DNA from: Lepraria neglecta
Taxonomy: Eukaryota; Ascomycota; Lecanoromycetes; Lecanorales; Stereocaulaceae
Length of the DNA stretch: 64,000 nucleotides
NCBI GenBank assembly: GCA_033220425.1
Contig: CM065647.1
Coordinates: forward strand, 4,402,001-4,466,000
Direction: 5' to 3'
Shown one piece after another: positions 37,321 through 50,418 of the stretch; position 1 is the first letter of the stretch; each line of letters starts with the position of its first letter. The position numbers and the translations under genes were made by a program. The notes below the pieces were generated by a model. The model did no database searches and was not told where the DNA came from. It was given only the letters and a program-made list of their open reading frames with translations.

Positions 37321-37939
37321 CAGCGGCTTTTGGAATTTTTGAACGAATTATTTGAGTAAGGCTGTTCTAAAGATCAGTGTAAGTAGTGGATGAAGAGATC
37401 ACATCAGCACACAAGCGATAGGTGGGGCAAACAGTTAATCCTGAACAAGAGGGAAGGAGTGGTCACACCGGTTCGGTCATATTGCAAGGACTGACGGTTG
37501 GCAATAAGTGCTTGCCCTGTGTTGGACAGAAGGGAGGAGGGAGGTCAACCACCTTGGCGCTTTCCTATGCGTGCTCTGCGACAGCTCCCCCAAAGCGAAG
37601 GCGTTTGTTTCGGAGTAGGTCAGCAGCGAATGGCCCACGACTAGGGAGCGAGGTGCAGACACACCGATATGTAGCAAGACTAACGAGCAGACTTCTTAGA
37701 AAGAATCGGGACCCGTTGCCACTTGGTTTGCTTCTATTTCTACGACGCTGTGCCCTACCCTCTTACTCTCAAAATATTGCTCTAGGCCTCCACTTAAACC
37801 GGTGGAAGAGGCCCAAATACCTTTTGCCCAGTGAAAGTATCCGTCCATTCCAGCGCCTCGCTCAAACGAATGATCTCATTCCTGATAATGCCGCAAGCCT
37901 ATTACCCCTTCCATAACACAAGAAAATGACATGAGAGAA
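37321..37939. other. Intergenic region downstream of the cation exchanger
   Basis: An open frame at 37422-37916 on the plus strand has the composition of random GC-balanced sequence and no domain. I see no gene here. Confidence 0.4.
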
Positions 37940-40900
37940 TCAAAAGGCTCTCCCACTACTCCTCCGCCCCACTGTCTTGAAGCTGCTTGCATGCCCCAAC
38001 GCAAGCGTATTAAAGCGATCAATGCCCATCATCTCGATATCAGTCGAGTATCCTGCAAGGTAGAAACCAATGATGATGACAACATATGTAAGTAGGAGAA
38101 TGCTGCCTTTGAAGTAATTGCTTTTGCCCTCACCATAGACATAACTGAGCAAGAAGACGCAGAGGATCACAGTCACCATGTCCCACTGTGGAAAGATGAG
38201 GTTGAAGGTGTGGCCGAGCAGGTTTTCAGGGTCGATGTAGCGACCATGAACGGCACTGAAGAGGACGAGGGCGGGGATTTGGAGGAGGCAGACTTGGAGG
38301 GCGTACGCGGAGCCGATCTCCATTGAGAGGGCAATGTTACCATTCATGGCGAAGGATATGGCGTTAAGGAACTCTGTAGTATTTGGTACTAGGGCAAACA
38401 ACGTAATGCCCAAGAACTTCTCATCAATGTCGACACTTGCTAAGACCACGTCCACAGTATCCACAAGGATTTCAGCAATCACTGCGTATAGTAATGTTGC
38501 GCCCAAGAGGATGAGAGAGCTCTTGACCCTTCCCCAGTTGGGTGCATCGTGACCGCCACCAGAGTGACCTTCAGCAGCTGTTTCGTGGTCATCGAGGAAG
38601 GCTGCAGTTGGAGGAGCAGTTGTACGGGGCGTTCGCTGGTTAACGGTATGCACTGACAATGACGGTTTGCGAGCAGTCTTTGTAGCGTCTCGGGCTGCCA
38701 CAGCTGCCGCTGTGGCTGCCATCTCGGCGACCTGGTGTACCAGGTTGTGGTTTTCTTCCTCAGATAGCCCAGTCACCTGAATACTCCTCTGGCTTGAGCC
38801 GTCTGCAATGACTGTGTTCTCTCCGTTACTGCTCTTAGGCGGAACAAGGTGCGGCGGTTGACCTTGAGGAGGTGCTTTGCTGGATATTGATGCTTGACGC
38901 GAATCCGCAGCGCCCATACCCTGTTGTTTAAGAGTTTGGTTTAATAGGCGTTTATAAAGTTGAGTGTCCCGAATGTCACCACTCGCGTGGCGGCCTATAG
39001 AGTCTTTGCTGCTGCCACTTCCACGATGACCTTTCGGCCCTTGCTGAGATGCCTGCATTGGCTGGTTAATGCTACTGTTCATTCCGGCTTGTAACTGTGT
39101 GCTCTTCTCTTCCACTTCCACGTTCCATATGGTTGCCGCGTGCGTTCGCAGTGTGAACCACAATCCAATGATGTAGGAGAGGAACAGCATGACTGCGGCA
39201 ACCCAACAGTAAGGTCGAACTGCTTGGAGGAAGAAACGATCATTGATAGCTGGTACTTGGGAAAAATAGCACCTTCTGCAATCTTCGTCGGGACCATCAG
39301 GGTGTCCCCCTATCACGATACAGGAGTGACAATTGAGCTCGTGCTGCACCTGAGGTTAGTGGTGATGAAAAATCATCGATGAAGCGCGACTTACACTTCC
39401 GTATATTTGGTAGAAGAGAGTAGGTCCAAAAGCAGCAATGGTGGCAAATAAAAGCATTGTCGATGTGACACCGGCAGACTTGACATTAAATCTTTGTGTT
39501 TTCCGTTTGATCGCTCCACAGCACATGGATATGCCCGGGAGAAACAAGATACCAGCAAAGATACTTCCAATGATACTGCCCTCGACCAATTGACCTTTGC
39601 CCTGATTCAAAGCTACACAGTAGAGGAACACTTCGACGATAGTTGAGAAGAAAGCGTTGACTGCCGCTCCCACACCCATAGATGACTGGGCGGAGATTGA
39701 GGCTACAGCCTGGCCGATGAAGTAGGCTAAAGGAATGATAGAGAAGAGAGAAACGAAGAAGACGAAACCTGGGTTGGTGATCCAGCTGTCGATGCCGAGA
39801 GCGACATCGAGCACCCAGTAATCGAAGATTGCGAAAAGGGTTACACCAATCAGGTTTATTAGGAAGATGTTGGTACCATCCACAGTGTACTTCCAGTACT
39901 TGAGACCAACGGCGCGGTAAGTGCACACTAGTACAGAGGACGATGACGAGGAGCCTTCACGTGAGTAGGTAGAGTCCGAATTGAAAGAGAGAGCGAGGGG
40001 ATGTCGACGTAGGTGGTAGAATAGGAGCATGGTGACCTTGCCCATAGGGATCCAGAAAACCATGAACCAGCAGATACCGGATGCGAGGAGTAGTAGAGGC
40101 GCTAGCCAGAAGTAGAAAAAGACGAAGAATATTACACGTCCAACAGTCCACTGACCTCGGCCAAAAAGCCTAGCTCGTCGGTTTTTCGGTCCATCCTCAG
40201 CACTGACCCCTCTCCTCGGACGTCCAAGAAGGCTGTCATTCTCGTTTGCGGAGTCCATGCTTCTTCGCCGGCCGACCAATGATCTAGAGGTCAAGGGTCC
40301 AAAGAAAAGGCGTCCATCTTCCAAGTCACCATTCTGCCATTGTTCGTACTCCGTGATGCTGCGGCCTTCGCCTTCGTCCTCTTCTGCATAGGCTTCGTCC
40401 TGCTCAAGTTTGACAAACTGTCCAAAAGGGTAGAAAAGGTATAATGACAGGCCCCAAAACACTCTTCCATATTCTGTAGCCGCCGGTGTGAAGCCAAGAA
40501 CAAAACAGGAGCCTGCTCCCAGGGCAGCTGCCAGGGCAAGCCACCACCCAAATAAGATGGTCCACACGATATTGAACATCCATAGCCACCGACTGACCCT
40601 TCCCCCAGGGGATGAATGGATGTCACCTTCTGCGGTCTTCTCAATGGATCTGTTCTTCTGATACAGCGCAGGTTTCCAAATACGTATACCAAAAGGGTGA
40701 GTCTCGTTGATAGCATTTTGTCGATCTTTCAGCGTGAAGCTTTCGGCATCACTCAAATCGTCCTCGTCATCCCCATCATCCTCGTCTGTATCTCTACGTA
40801 CTGTCCCATCTTCACCTGACGAGTCCTGAACATCTTCCGCTTCTTCACGAGGTGCAGCAGCTTTCTGAGCTTGCTCAGCTTCTTCCTCCTCCTCGCCTTG

Positions 40901-41515
40901 AGAGTCGACTCTAGGAAGAGTTGTTGGCTGGGCGGTGGGTCTCCTTCGTAAATTCGACGACTGTCTCCGCAAGGCGTGGCCAGATCCTGACGCAGATTTC
41001 GCTGAGGATGCTTGTCTATGTGCATGATCCGACTCGTACTCATTCGGATCATCATCGACGGAGAATTCTTGTCCTTTGTGAGGTGCTGGGTATTTTGATG
41101 ACGCCCTTCGAGGCATTTTCGGCTTGAGAGCCGCAGGCACTGGTTCTGGTGAGAGGAACTGGCGAGAGGATGTCTCAGGACTGCATGGACCTTGGTGAAC
41201 TCGTCCATCCTGTGTAGGGGTTCTTTGGCCGTCCGACGGTTGCTCTTCTGCGGATTCTATGGAGCCTATGCAACTATTGTCAGCAGCATTCCTCGACCGA
41301 CAGTAAATAGTGAACATGCCATAATTTGGACCAGTACTGGTGGAGATTGCTGGAGGGCGATTCCGCCGTACGGTATCCATCGTTGTTGTACTCTCCTCGT
41401 CATCATCATGAGTAATGGGCGCAAAGCGTCGTTGTGGAGCTCGAGTATCTGTGGGAGAAGTATCTGTAGAGTAATTGGATACGCCAGGGTTTGGCGAATT
41501 ACTATCTTGTGACAT
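37940..41515 (-). CDS. VNX1: Vacuolar cation/H+ exchanger, CaCA superfamily (Vnx1-like)
   Basis: Exon 1 (41515-39395) and exon 2 (39349-37940) with a 45-nt intron give 1176 residues. Vnx1-type exchangers move Na+/K+ (and possibly Ca2+) into the vacuole against protons. A ~270-residue acidic, Ser-rich cytosolic N-terminus comes first. About 11-13 membrane helices follow in two blocks, separated by a long charged loop. The two CaCA alpha-repeats are visible: VGAAVNAFFSTIVEVFLYCVALNQG and LFALVPNTTEFLNAISFAMNG, each with the conserved acidic residue in a helix. The second block also carries IAEILVDTVD. A 54-nt GC-AG segment (41319-41266) inside the N-terminus is a possible in-frame intron; splicing it would remove 18 residues. 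The gene is divergent from RPT6. Confidence 0.9.
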
Positions 41516-41972
41516 TTTGAAGCTTTGGATATGTCCGAACTGTTTTCATGAAGCCAAAGAAGCTAATCAAAAGAGTGTCGTGCGGAGAAATCCTTTATCT
41601 GCTGTAGCAAACATAAGGAAGGCACCGGGTGCAGCTAGTGCTGAACCAATCTTCAAGTTGGGGGGAATCATAGCAAGCAGCGGACTGCAGGGTATTCAAA
41701 TTAGAAGGCGGAGAGAAGTAAGTAGGACGAATGATTGGCAGGTGATCGAGTCCTGCACTGTTTATGCCAAGCATTATCATGATTGTTTCAGATGACATGA
41801 GTGTGGCCATATCCAACGGGGCGATCTGCAGGGATAATGTCCTCCAACCATATTTCGTACTACACATCTTCCCAAATGTTCCCAAGTCTTCCCTTCCTGG
41901 CCATCTTACATCTGCTCTAGGTATAACCATCTTCGCCTCATCCTCCAGCTGCCACCCATCATCCTCGCAATC
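41516..41972. promoter_or_regulatory. Divergent promoter region between VNX1-like gene and RPT6
   Basis: 457 bases separate the two start codons. I looked for the yeast proteasome element GGTGGCAAA in both orientations and did not see it, in line with filamentous fungi lacking Rpn4-type control. Confidence 0.4.
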
Positions 41973-43207
41973 ATGACGCTCGATAACTTCTTCCACAACA
42001 AGATCGAGAAGATGCAACTAGAGATCCTGGAAGGGCAAGCAGTATTACGGCGATTAGAAGCTCAACGAAATGACTACAACTCGCGAGTGAGATTACTACG
42101 AGAAGAGCTAGGTCTACTACAACAGCCCGGGTCGTACGTGGGAGAGGTAGTGAAGGTGATGGGCACGAAGAAAGTCCTGGTAAAGGTGCATCCAGAAGGC
42201 AAATATGGTAAGTCGCATCCGCAACCATCACCCTGCTACCTGGTCTTTATGACTAACATACCGTGCCTCCAGTCGTCGACGTCTCAGAATCCGTCGACAT
42301 CTCCAAACTCACAATCGGCAAACGCGTCACCCTCCTCTCAGATTCCTACAAGCTCGAAAAGCCCCTCCCCTCCTCCGTCGATCCCCTCGTCTCCCTAATG
42401 ATGGTCGAAAAAGTCCCCGACAGCACCTACGACATGATCGGCGGGCTCTCGCAGCAAATAAAAGAAATCAAAGAGGTCATCGAGCTAGGTCTCAAGCACC
42501 CCGAACTTTTCGAATCCCTCGGTATCGCCCAGCCAAAGGGCGTGCTGCTCTATGGGCCCCCGGGCACGGGGAAAACGCTACTAGCAAGAGCAGTGGCGCA
42601 TCATACTGCTTGCAAATTCATCCGAGTGTCTGGCTCAGAATTGGTCCAAAAATACATTGGTGAGGGAAGTAGGATGGTGCGTGAGCTCTTCGTTATGGCG
42701 AGAGAGCACGCACCCAGCATTATCTTCATGGACGAAATCGACAGCATCGGTTCCTCCCGCGTGGAGGGTAGCAGTGGTGGTGACAGCGAAGTTCAGCGCA
42801 CGATGCTGGAACTCCTCAACCAACTCGATGGGTTTGAACCCACCAAAAACATCAAAGTGATCATGGCGACCAATCGTCTTGACATCCTCGACCCCGCTCT
42901 TCTCCGCCCCGGACGTATCGATAGAAAGATCGAGTTCCCGCCGCCAACTGTCGAAGCTAGAGCCGATATCCTGAGAATCCATTCTCGGAGCATGAATCTA
43001 ACGAGAGGCATCAACCTGACCAAGATCGCAGAGAAGATGAACGGCTGCAGTGGAGCGGAGCTGAAGGGCGTGTGCACCGAGGCAGGAATGTACGCGCTGA
43101 GAGAAAGGAGAGTACATGTTACGCAGGAGGATTTTGACTTGGCGACCGCAAAGGTACTGAACAAGCACGATGACAAGGAGGTTTCGCTTGGGAAGCTTTG
43201 GAAGTAG
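41973..43207 (+). CDS. RPT6: 26S proteasome regulatory particle AAA-ATPase Rpt6 (subunit 8)
   Basis: Two exons (41973-42207 and 42273-43207) give 389 residues, exactly the usual fungal length. Rpt6 is one of six ATPases in the ring that unfolds ubiquitinated substrates and feeds them into the 20S core. The N-terminal coiled coil ([20 protein letters not shown]) is followed by the OB-fold ([18 protein letters not shown]). The AAA domain has Walker A GPPGTGKT (residues 173-180), Walker B IIFMDEID (228-235), [19 protein letters not shown] with sensor and arginine-finger residues, and a C-terminal helical domain. It diverges from VNX1 and converges with the sugar-kinase gene. Confidence 0.97.
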
Positions 43208-43711
43208 AAAAGGAAGGGCTGTGGGCCAGACAGCCAGGCAAACGGAATGTAACTTCATACCGCACCATGTGGCATATAGACAGCAGCGTTCTAAAAAATT
43301 ACCCCATTTACCTACATCGAGGCATGCCAGTTCGCCTAAAAGTGTGCCCAGTTCTACATTTATCCTCGCGGATAGTCAGTACCAAAGCGTTCGCATACTA
43401 ACAATATTGAGCATCATTCATAGGAATCAAATCCCAACCATAGATATTTAGATATTTACGGGTTTAAATCCCTCTTGAGAACACAGGTTTCCACGTTCCT
43501 ATCTTGATGCTATTTTACGCTTCATTGAGTAGACCAGACTTTTCATAGTCGTTGAGGATCTATGTCATATCTCTCATTGGAAGCTATGTATCTAGCACAT
43601 CACAATCACAAGTCTATCTGCCTTTTCATCAACAATCATATCCCATCTTTAGGACTCGTGTAAGTAACCTAGCCCCTTGTACCTGTTCTAGCTCCAAAAG
43701 CCTGTCGTTAC
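43208..43711. other. Convergent intergenic region between RPT6 and sugar kinase
   Basis: AT-rich 3' flanks of both genes. No gene or repeat is seen. Confidence 0.4.
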
Positions 43712-45688
43712 TCATATCGATCCAGGAAGCATAGTGTTCAACCCCCCGCCCTCCTTGCCCTTCTCTCCCTGCTCAGCCTTAGGCTTAACAGTGCCCTCGG
43801 CCTCATCTTTAGCCTTCCCCCACTTGCCAATGACGTGGTCGACGTCCTTCCTGTATTCTTGCTGGCTCTCGCACTGCTCGAGGAAGACTTTGTACTTCAC
43901 GCCCAGCAATTCCAACTCGTGGGGATCAGTCGTCGGTAAGACAGCTCGCCCCGGCTTACTCATGCGATCCATGATGTCCCACAGCGGTTCCGTCTTGCCA
44001 TCCTTATCTGCGGAAGCAGCTTTTGCACCCAGCATAGCCGCGCCGTGGACCACAGCCGCGTGCACATATTGTGGGATTAGGACGGGCATATTGCATGCTG
44101 ATGCCATCAAGCTCATCAGCACGGCATTCTGGCATTGTGAGCCGGACATAAAAATCGAGTGAATCTGATGGCCGGATTTATTCATCGTCTCGATGATCTG
44201 GTGCGTTTGCAAGGCAATGAATTCCATGGTCGCGTAGTAGTACAGCGCTAGGCCATCGATGGATTTGTCACTACTGAGACCGATGACTGAGCCAGTCATG
44301 CGAGGATCGGCGACTGGAGAGCGGTTGCCGAAAAGATCACCGTAGAAGAAAAAGTGGCGGCCAAGATAGGATATGGTGGGGGCTTTTTGCTTGGTTTGCA
44401 TGTCTTTGAGATGCTCGTTCAGGTAGTCGTAGATGTTCGTGTTGTAACTCTCTGCGATACTGAGGACCTGTTGGAACGCCGGGTGAGTTTCCAGGACATG
44501 CTTCAGAAGCTCTCCTGTGGCGGACTGTCCGCCTTCGGCCAGCCAATAATCCGGGATGAGGACGTCGCGGTATGGTCCCCAGACACCTTTGACGAAGACA
44601 GGCTTGGGCGACATGGCAATATGACATGTTGAGGTACCGGCGACGGCTGCCAGACGGGTGAACGCTTGGTGGCGGTCGTTTTGGGCGTATTCCGAGCTGA
44701 GAGATGACTTGTCCAGCTTGACTTTGGCTCCTACTGTGCCAATCCAGCCAGCGTAAGCGTCAATAACACCGCTGCCCACAGCAATGCCAGAGGGCAAGCC
44801 CAGCTCGTATGCCGCTTTTTCGCTCAGAGTACCACACTTTTCGCCGGCGCTCATATATAAGCCATTCTTGTCTGTCAGCACATCTGGACATCCAAAATTG
44901 TGGTAAGAACTCACTTCGCCGTTGACTCCGCCCAATCGCTTGAAATTATCTTCCACAAGATCCCCCAAGCCAATTGTTTCCAAGAAGTCTCCTTGCCATC
45001 CCTTGACACTACCATCAACACCAACGGGGACATATCCCTGCTTGCACACCGTACTGCAGAAGCTCCTATTCTCATTCCCGGTAGCCATATGTGTCAAAGC
45101 ATCCGTCAGGTCATAGAACTTGCACCGATCGAACAGTTCCTTGGGCATGTTGTTCTTCAACCACAAGACCTTGGGGATCTCCATCTCAATTGACATTGTG
45201 CCTCCCACATAGCGTAGCAGGTTGTGATCCGTAGCATTGATCTTCGCCGTCTCTTCTACTGGTCGGTGGTCGAGCCAGAGCACGATGTTACGGTCATTGT
45301 CGAAGTTGGGTCCAGTGACTGAAACTGGTTCGTCAGTGTCGTGGGAGAAGACGGCGAGGGAACAGGTAGCGTCGAAAGCCATGCCCCGGATAGTGGAGGG
45401 GTCGATGTTGTGCTGATTCAGGATACGCTTGACCGAATTGCAGATACAACGCCATATGTCGTTTGTCGATTGTTCCTGTTGGGGAGGTCAGATGAATGCT
45501 ACGCTGTTTAAAAAATTTGAGAGAGCTCTCACGTAGTAACCCTGCTCTGGCTGCCAAAGGCCAATATTCTCTGATGCCAGACCGACAATGTCTCCCTTGC
45601 CATCAATGATACAAGCACGAGCACTGCCCGTGCCAACGTCAATGCCTAGGTAGTGATCCATATGTGGGTTTCTGAGGGAATTGTCCAT
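43712..45688 (-). CDS. FGGY-family carbohydrate kinase (D-ribulokinase-like, YDR109C family)
   Basis: Exon 1 (45688-45533) and exon 2 (45475-43712) with a 57-nt intron give 639 residues; an internal ATG at 45661 (MDHYLGIDVGTGSAR) is an equally likely start and would give 630. FGGY kinases phosphorylate sugars or polyols with ATP, and this subgroup resembles fungal and human FGGY proteins acting on D-ribulose. Visible motifs are the N-terminal phosphate-binding loop GIDVGTGSARACI, LDHRPVEETAKIN, the catalytic-base region GVIDAYAGWIGTVG, GTSTCHIAMS and, in the C-terminal ATPase lobe, IFMSGSQCQNAVLMSLMAS and HGAAMLGAKAA. The C-terminus ends in a charged low-complexity tail. Confidence 0.92.
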
Positions 45689-46575
45689 GTCAGCAATGTC
45701 TTTTTAAAGGGCTAGAAGCCACTCTTGGGGGCCAGTTGAGAGTGAAAAGAGGCCCAACTCCCAGAACATAGATTGCTGCCCCAATTGAGATGAAAACGGA
45801 GGGGAGATGATAGCGAATATACGCACAATTCATTATGGGGATCGGTGCTCATCTGCCTCGAGGCTTGACGAAACGGTTGTCTAAAAGGGAGTGTAGCCAT
45901 TAGTGAATAGAGCGTAGCGTATTGTAACAAGTCCTAAGTGTGGCGGTAGGAGGGGTATAGTCCAATCTATTGACAAGAGTGGTATAGGTGCGGGAAGAGT
46001 GAATTGGCAGTTTTGATGTGATCACCAGATCAATTGGAGTCTTGTTCTGCGCGGAAGCTGGCGGTGAAATTGCAGTTGACGAGAGCTAAGCTTCCACATC
46101 AGATCTGATTAGTTCGGTAGGGGTCCGTACTATGACGAAAAAGCACAATTTGTTGTGTGGCTAGCGCGTCCAGCATTGAGGTGAGGCAGGAACAATGGTG
46201 GGGCTCGTATTTTCAACCCCACCATCAACTCTAATTGATCGGGAGGCCACACTGTGGTACAATCTATGATTTGAGCGCATAAAGTGCGTGACGAGGTCTT
46301 GAATATTGTCTGAACTACGTAGGTATTACACAATAAACGTGGTCATTGACCATTGCTATCGTTGAGAGATTAAGGCTCTCGCGTCGAACGTAATCCGATT
46401 ATTCGATGGGCCTTCCTGCGCGGCCACAAGCCACCATCGTTGTTCTAAAGCTCCCCACACCAATTGCGCCACAGGTGGGAGACAGCACATACAGCAGCTA
46501 TCGGTCTACCCCTCTTACAGACCTGGTACCTCTCTCGTGCCTTAGTCGTCGTAAACCCGAGTTTCCCGGCCGAGA
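45689..46575. other. Intergenic region between sugar kinase and golgin
   Basis: The kinase promoter and the 3' flank of the golgin. Open frames are short and unrelated to known families. Confidence 0.4.
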
Positions 46576-49500
46576 TCAAGCCTTGGTGGTGATGGCTGAC
46601 ATCCATTTCTGCTCGTCCTTTCTGCACTGGATTTAGCATCATCTCGTGTACAGCCTCGTGCTCTGTGATAGAAGACTTACCGGTCGAAATGCAGCAACAT
46701 CCCGAGTACCGGTATCAGCTGCATCTGATGCTTCTTGTCCTTTTGCTCCAAGAATTGGAGAAGGACGTTCTTGAGATAGACGTAGTCCATCGCACCCGGA
46801 GGCTGACCATTAGGTGCATCGATCAATGCAGCAGAAGTTTTTCTGCTTTGTGTAGGTGATCCCAAGCGTACAGCCGAGTCAAGGGACGAGCGAGAAGACT
46901 GTGCAGAGGAGTCCATAGCTTTAGGCTTGGTTGTCTGCATCTTGCTGATTTCGTCCGCCATTGTCTGTGCACAATTAGTATATATGTTGGCAGAACCCCA
47001 TCAACGTGGAAGAGCATACCTTATTGGACTTCTGGAGCTTGTCAAGTCGATGTTGTGTGTCCTCAACTGACCTCCGCAATTCAGCCTTCTGCTTCTCCAG
47101 ATCCCTAGCCTGCCTTTCGCTCTCGTCCAGAACATCTCGGAGCTCGCCCATGGCTTTGCGAACCTCGTCGACTTCTTTGGTAGATTGACCAGCCCTGTGC
47201 TCAAGCTCTTCACGCCGCCGCTTCCAATCTCGTTGCGCTATTTCCAATTCCTCTTTATCTTCCTCTGATCTCTTCAGATTCCTCTCAAGATCGCGATACT
47301 TGTTCCGCAGATCTTCAAGCTCTCTTGCCCTCCTCCGTCCAGCTGTGCTCGCTTCGTCTTCCGCACGATCTCGTTCTTCAATCGCTGTGTCCATACGCTC
47401 CTTCATTTCTCGGGTCCGAGCATCTGCTCTACCTTCAACGTCTGCTAGGAGTCTTCTCATAGTTTCACCCTCTCGACTTCGTTCGCCCAAAAGTCGATGA
47501 GCTTCAGCAACCTCCTCATCAAGACTCTCACAACGTTCGCGGGCTTCCTTCATCTGCATAGCCATCTCTGCCGCTTGATCCCGCATACTGGCCATCAGAC
47601 TTTGTGCACTCGCATACTGTGCAGTCTTCAGCTCGATATCTTCCTTCAGACCTTCACCGTCACTTCTGGTCTTCGAGAGTTGCTGCTCGAATTCTTTCAG
47701 TCGTGATTTGCTGCTAAGTAATTCTTCTCGCACCCTTGATAGTTCTTTCGATAGCCGATCGAGAGACTCAGTCGCCTGACGCTTCTCTGTTTCTAGACGC
47801 TGGATATCCCGGGCTGCCTTCGAACCTGCTTCTTCAGCCTTGAGCTTGCCACTGCTTTCCTGAGCAATCTTTTGATTCAAGGTCTTTATCTCTGACTCTC
47901 GATTCGCAATTGTTTGCTTCAGCCCAGCAACTTCTGAGCGCATTTCCTCATGCCTAGAATCCAATCGCTTGAACTCGGTCTCTTTCTTTCCGAGAGCTTC
48001 CTTAACGGATTTAACCTGTGCGGCCTCGCTCCGCAAAGCGTTAATTTCAGGTTGTGCTTTCTGCAAGACATTTCGCAGGTCATTGAGGTCCTTGAACCTT
48101 GAAGATGCGAGTTGCTGAGCAGCTGAGAGATCGGTTTGGAAGGTGGCCGCTTTGATCTTCAGATCCTCGAACTGGGCTACTAGATCTTTGTGTTGTTGCT
48201 CTGATCCTGCCGCGCTAGAAGTATGAGCGCCCCGAAGCTCCGCAAGTTCATTTTCTAGGCCTGAGACCGTCGTTTCCAAGGCTGTCTTCTCAGCCAGCAA
48301 TTCCTTGACTTTGTCTTTCACTTCAACATGCTCTTGCCCAACGTTGATAAGATCATCTCTTAAGGTCTCGATCTCTTCGCGCAGCCCATCTTGGTCTTTT
48401 AGCTTGCCACTAATCCTGTCGATGGCTGCGTCCTTCTCCTCTAACAGGACACGCAATTGGCGAAGTTCATCTTGTAGGCTTGAAACCGTCCCTGACTCCA
48501 GCGGCTCTTTTGGTTCCTCGGCATTTGGGCTCGGCTCCTTCGTTGACTCAACTTGCGCTCCTCTGTCTTGATCAGCAGGAGCCTTGCCACCCTTCTTCTT
48601 CTTTTTGTTCTTTTTCTTGCCAGCATTTGAGGTATCTTGAGCATTAACAGTATTGTTGGCTGTGGCCTGGGGACCTTGCGTTAGCGTTTCTACACTAGTG
48701 GCTTCTGGCTGTGCAGTTGCTTGAGTTTGATACGCTGCTTTATTGTCCGCTTCGAGCTGCTCCATCCTCTTAGAAGATTTCTCGATCACAACTTTGAGAT
48801 CATGATTCTTGTCCTGGGTTTCTGTGAGCTGACCCCGAAGAGTTGAAACGAGGCTGTTGAGTGTATCGATCTTCTTCTCACTCTTCTTGCTTTCAGCACG
48901 TAGCTCCGTCATATCTGTCTCCATTTTGCTGATAGTCAGTTGCAGCTCTTCAACCTCTTTTTTCTCATTATTGTCCTGCTTTGCGGTTGACTGCACATTT
49001 TCAAGCTCTTGCCTGGCTCTTTGCAATTGGTCCTCAAGTTCACTAATACGGTCTGTGTCGCGAGAACTATTATCGTTTTGCAGCGCCTGCAATTTCTGTT
49101 CTGCTGCGTTGAGATCAACCCGAAGCTGCTCTGACTGTTTCTCAGAAGAGGTTTGCTGCTCTTTTGTCTCAGATTCCGAACGCTCCTTGCTGTCTCTCAG
49201 AGTATTGAGCTCCCGGGTAGCTTCCTCGAGGGTCTGAACCATAATTTGGGTGGATTCTCTCGTAACGGCAAGGTCCCCTTTCAAGCTCTTGACCTCATTC
49301 TCAAGACCGTTGATCTCATGTTGCTTCTCTTGAAGTTCGGTTTCTAATCTTGGTATTTCGCTGTCATAGGAGAACAGATCTTCCGATCCTTGCCGAGATT
49401 CTGGGGCTTTCGGCTTGGGAGAGAATAATGACATGCCGCGAACTGAGATGGTAGGAGACTTTATGGAGGATGGAGGCAATTTCGCGGTTGCTCCGAGAGG

Positions 49501-50418
49501 ATCTCCGTCAACAAGATCCTGTCCTGTATTTTCATCGTCTGAATGCGAACGACTTGGCGTTCTCTCGCCTTCTTCAGCCTTGTCTTTAGTTTCCTTAAGA
49601 CTGCTTAGATTGGCCACCTCTTCCCACGCTTCTTTGGCGCTTTTCTCTGCTTCGCTGAGCTTTTGCTTATACGTGTCTCTGTCATTGGAAACTCGTTTTA
49701 ATTCGTCCAGTACCATGTCCCCTTTTAAATTGATCTGGTTCAGATATTCCACCAGTGCTTTAGGATCACTGATAGATGTCAGAGGCGTATTCTCCCGGAG
49801 AGATGTCTCAAAGGGCTCGATGGAGAGAACCCGGGCGTGGGCCACCCGATACGACCGGAGCAACTCTTAGTGTTGTTAGCGTGGGTAGAATCCCTCCTTG
49901 CCCATCCAGCCACTCACCATGATATCGTGACTCCAGCTTCTCAAGCTTTCGAAGCTTCACCCGAACATCCGTAGGCAAGTCTGAAGAGGATCGAGGTTCA
50001 TCCGCTGCTGCTTCACTAGTCTCTAGAGTAACATCCTCTTGCGTAGATTTTTCCGCAGAAGTAGTTCCATTCCGATCTCCGGCAGGCCTCGGCGTACCAG
50101 ACCTAGGGGTGCCAGTCCTACTTGCTCCATCATCATCAATCACAAATTCGGGTTCAAAGTCGGCTGGGTCGGGCCCCTTTGTGGGAGGGTCTCCATCTTG
50201 TCGCCCTCGAGAGCCTTGGGCTCTTTTGGTTGGAGAGATGGCCCGTGAAGAAGGTCTTTTAGCGCTTGAATTAGACCTGGACGGAGATCCTTGGGAAAGA
50301 CGCTGGCGTGCTTGTTCCTCTGCAATCTTTGAGTCGATTGCTCCTTTAAGGCGCTGTGTCGGTCTCTCGTCAGCATAGAATAATCAGGGTTGAGCAGGAC
50401 ATCTCCAACCTGAAACAT
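46576..50418 (-). CDS. IMH1: GRIP-domain golgin, Imh1-like
   Basis: Five exons (50418-50410, 50353-49918, 49865-47020, 46964-46681, 46621-46576) give 1206 residues. The first exon is only MFQ, spliced to RLKGAIDSKIAEEQARQR, the conserved golgin N-terminus. A disordered Ser/Pro segment is followed by ~850 residues of continuous coiled coil, interrupted by a Lys-rich run (KKKNKKKKKGGK). The C-terminus has the GRIP domain (about residues 1150-1200): YVYLKNVLLQFLEQ, then MLLHFDRKDEQKWMSAI split by the last intron. GRIP domains bind Arl1-GTP on the trans-Golgi; the coiled coil tethers endosome-derived vesicles. The tiny first and last exons (9 and 46 nt) are easy to miss in automatic models. Divergent from the lunapark gene. 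Confidence 0.94.

Noticed and set aside
37422-37916. 164-codon plus-strand frame
   Set aside because: No domain, unusual residue mix, and it lies directly in the 3' flank of the exchanger gene without splice or start support.
39486-40716. Three minus-strand frames of 60-146 codons inside the exchanger
   Set aside because: Out-of-frame shadows of the exchanger coding exon.
41516-41972. Search for a proteasome control element upstream of RPT6
   Set aside because: The yeast GGTGGCAAA motif is not seen on either strand.
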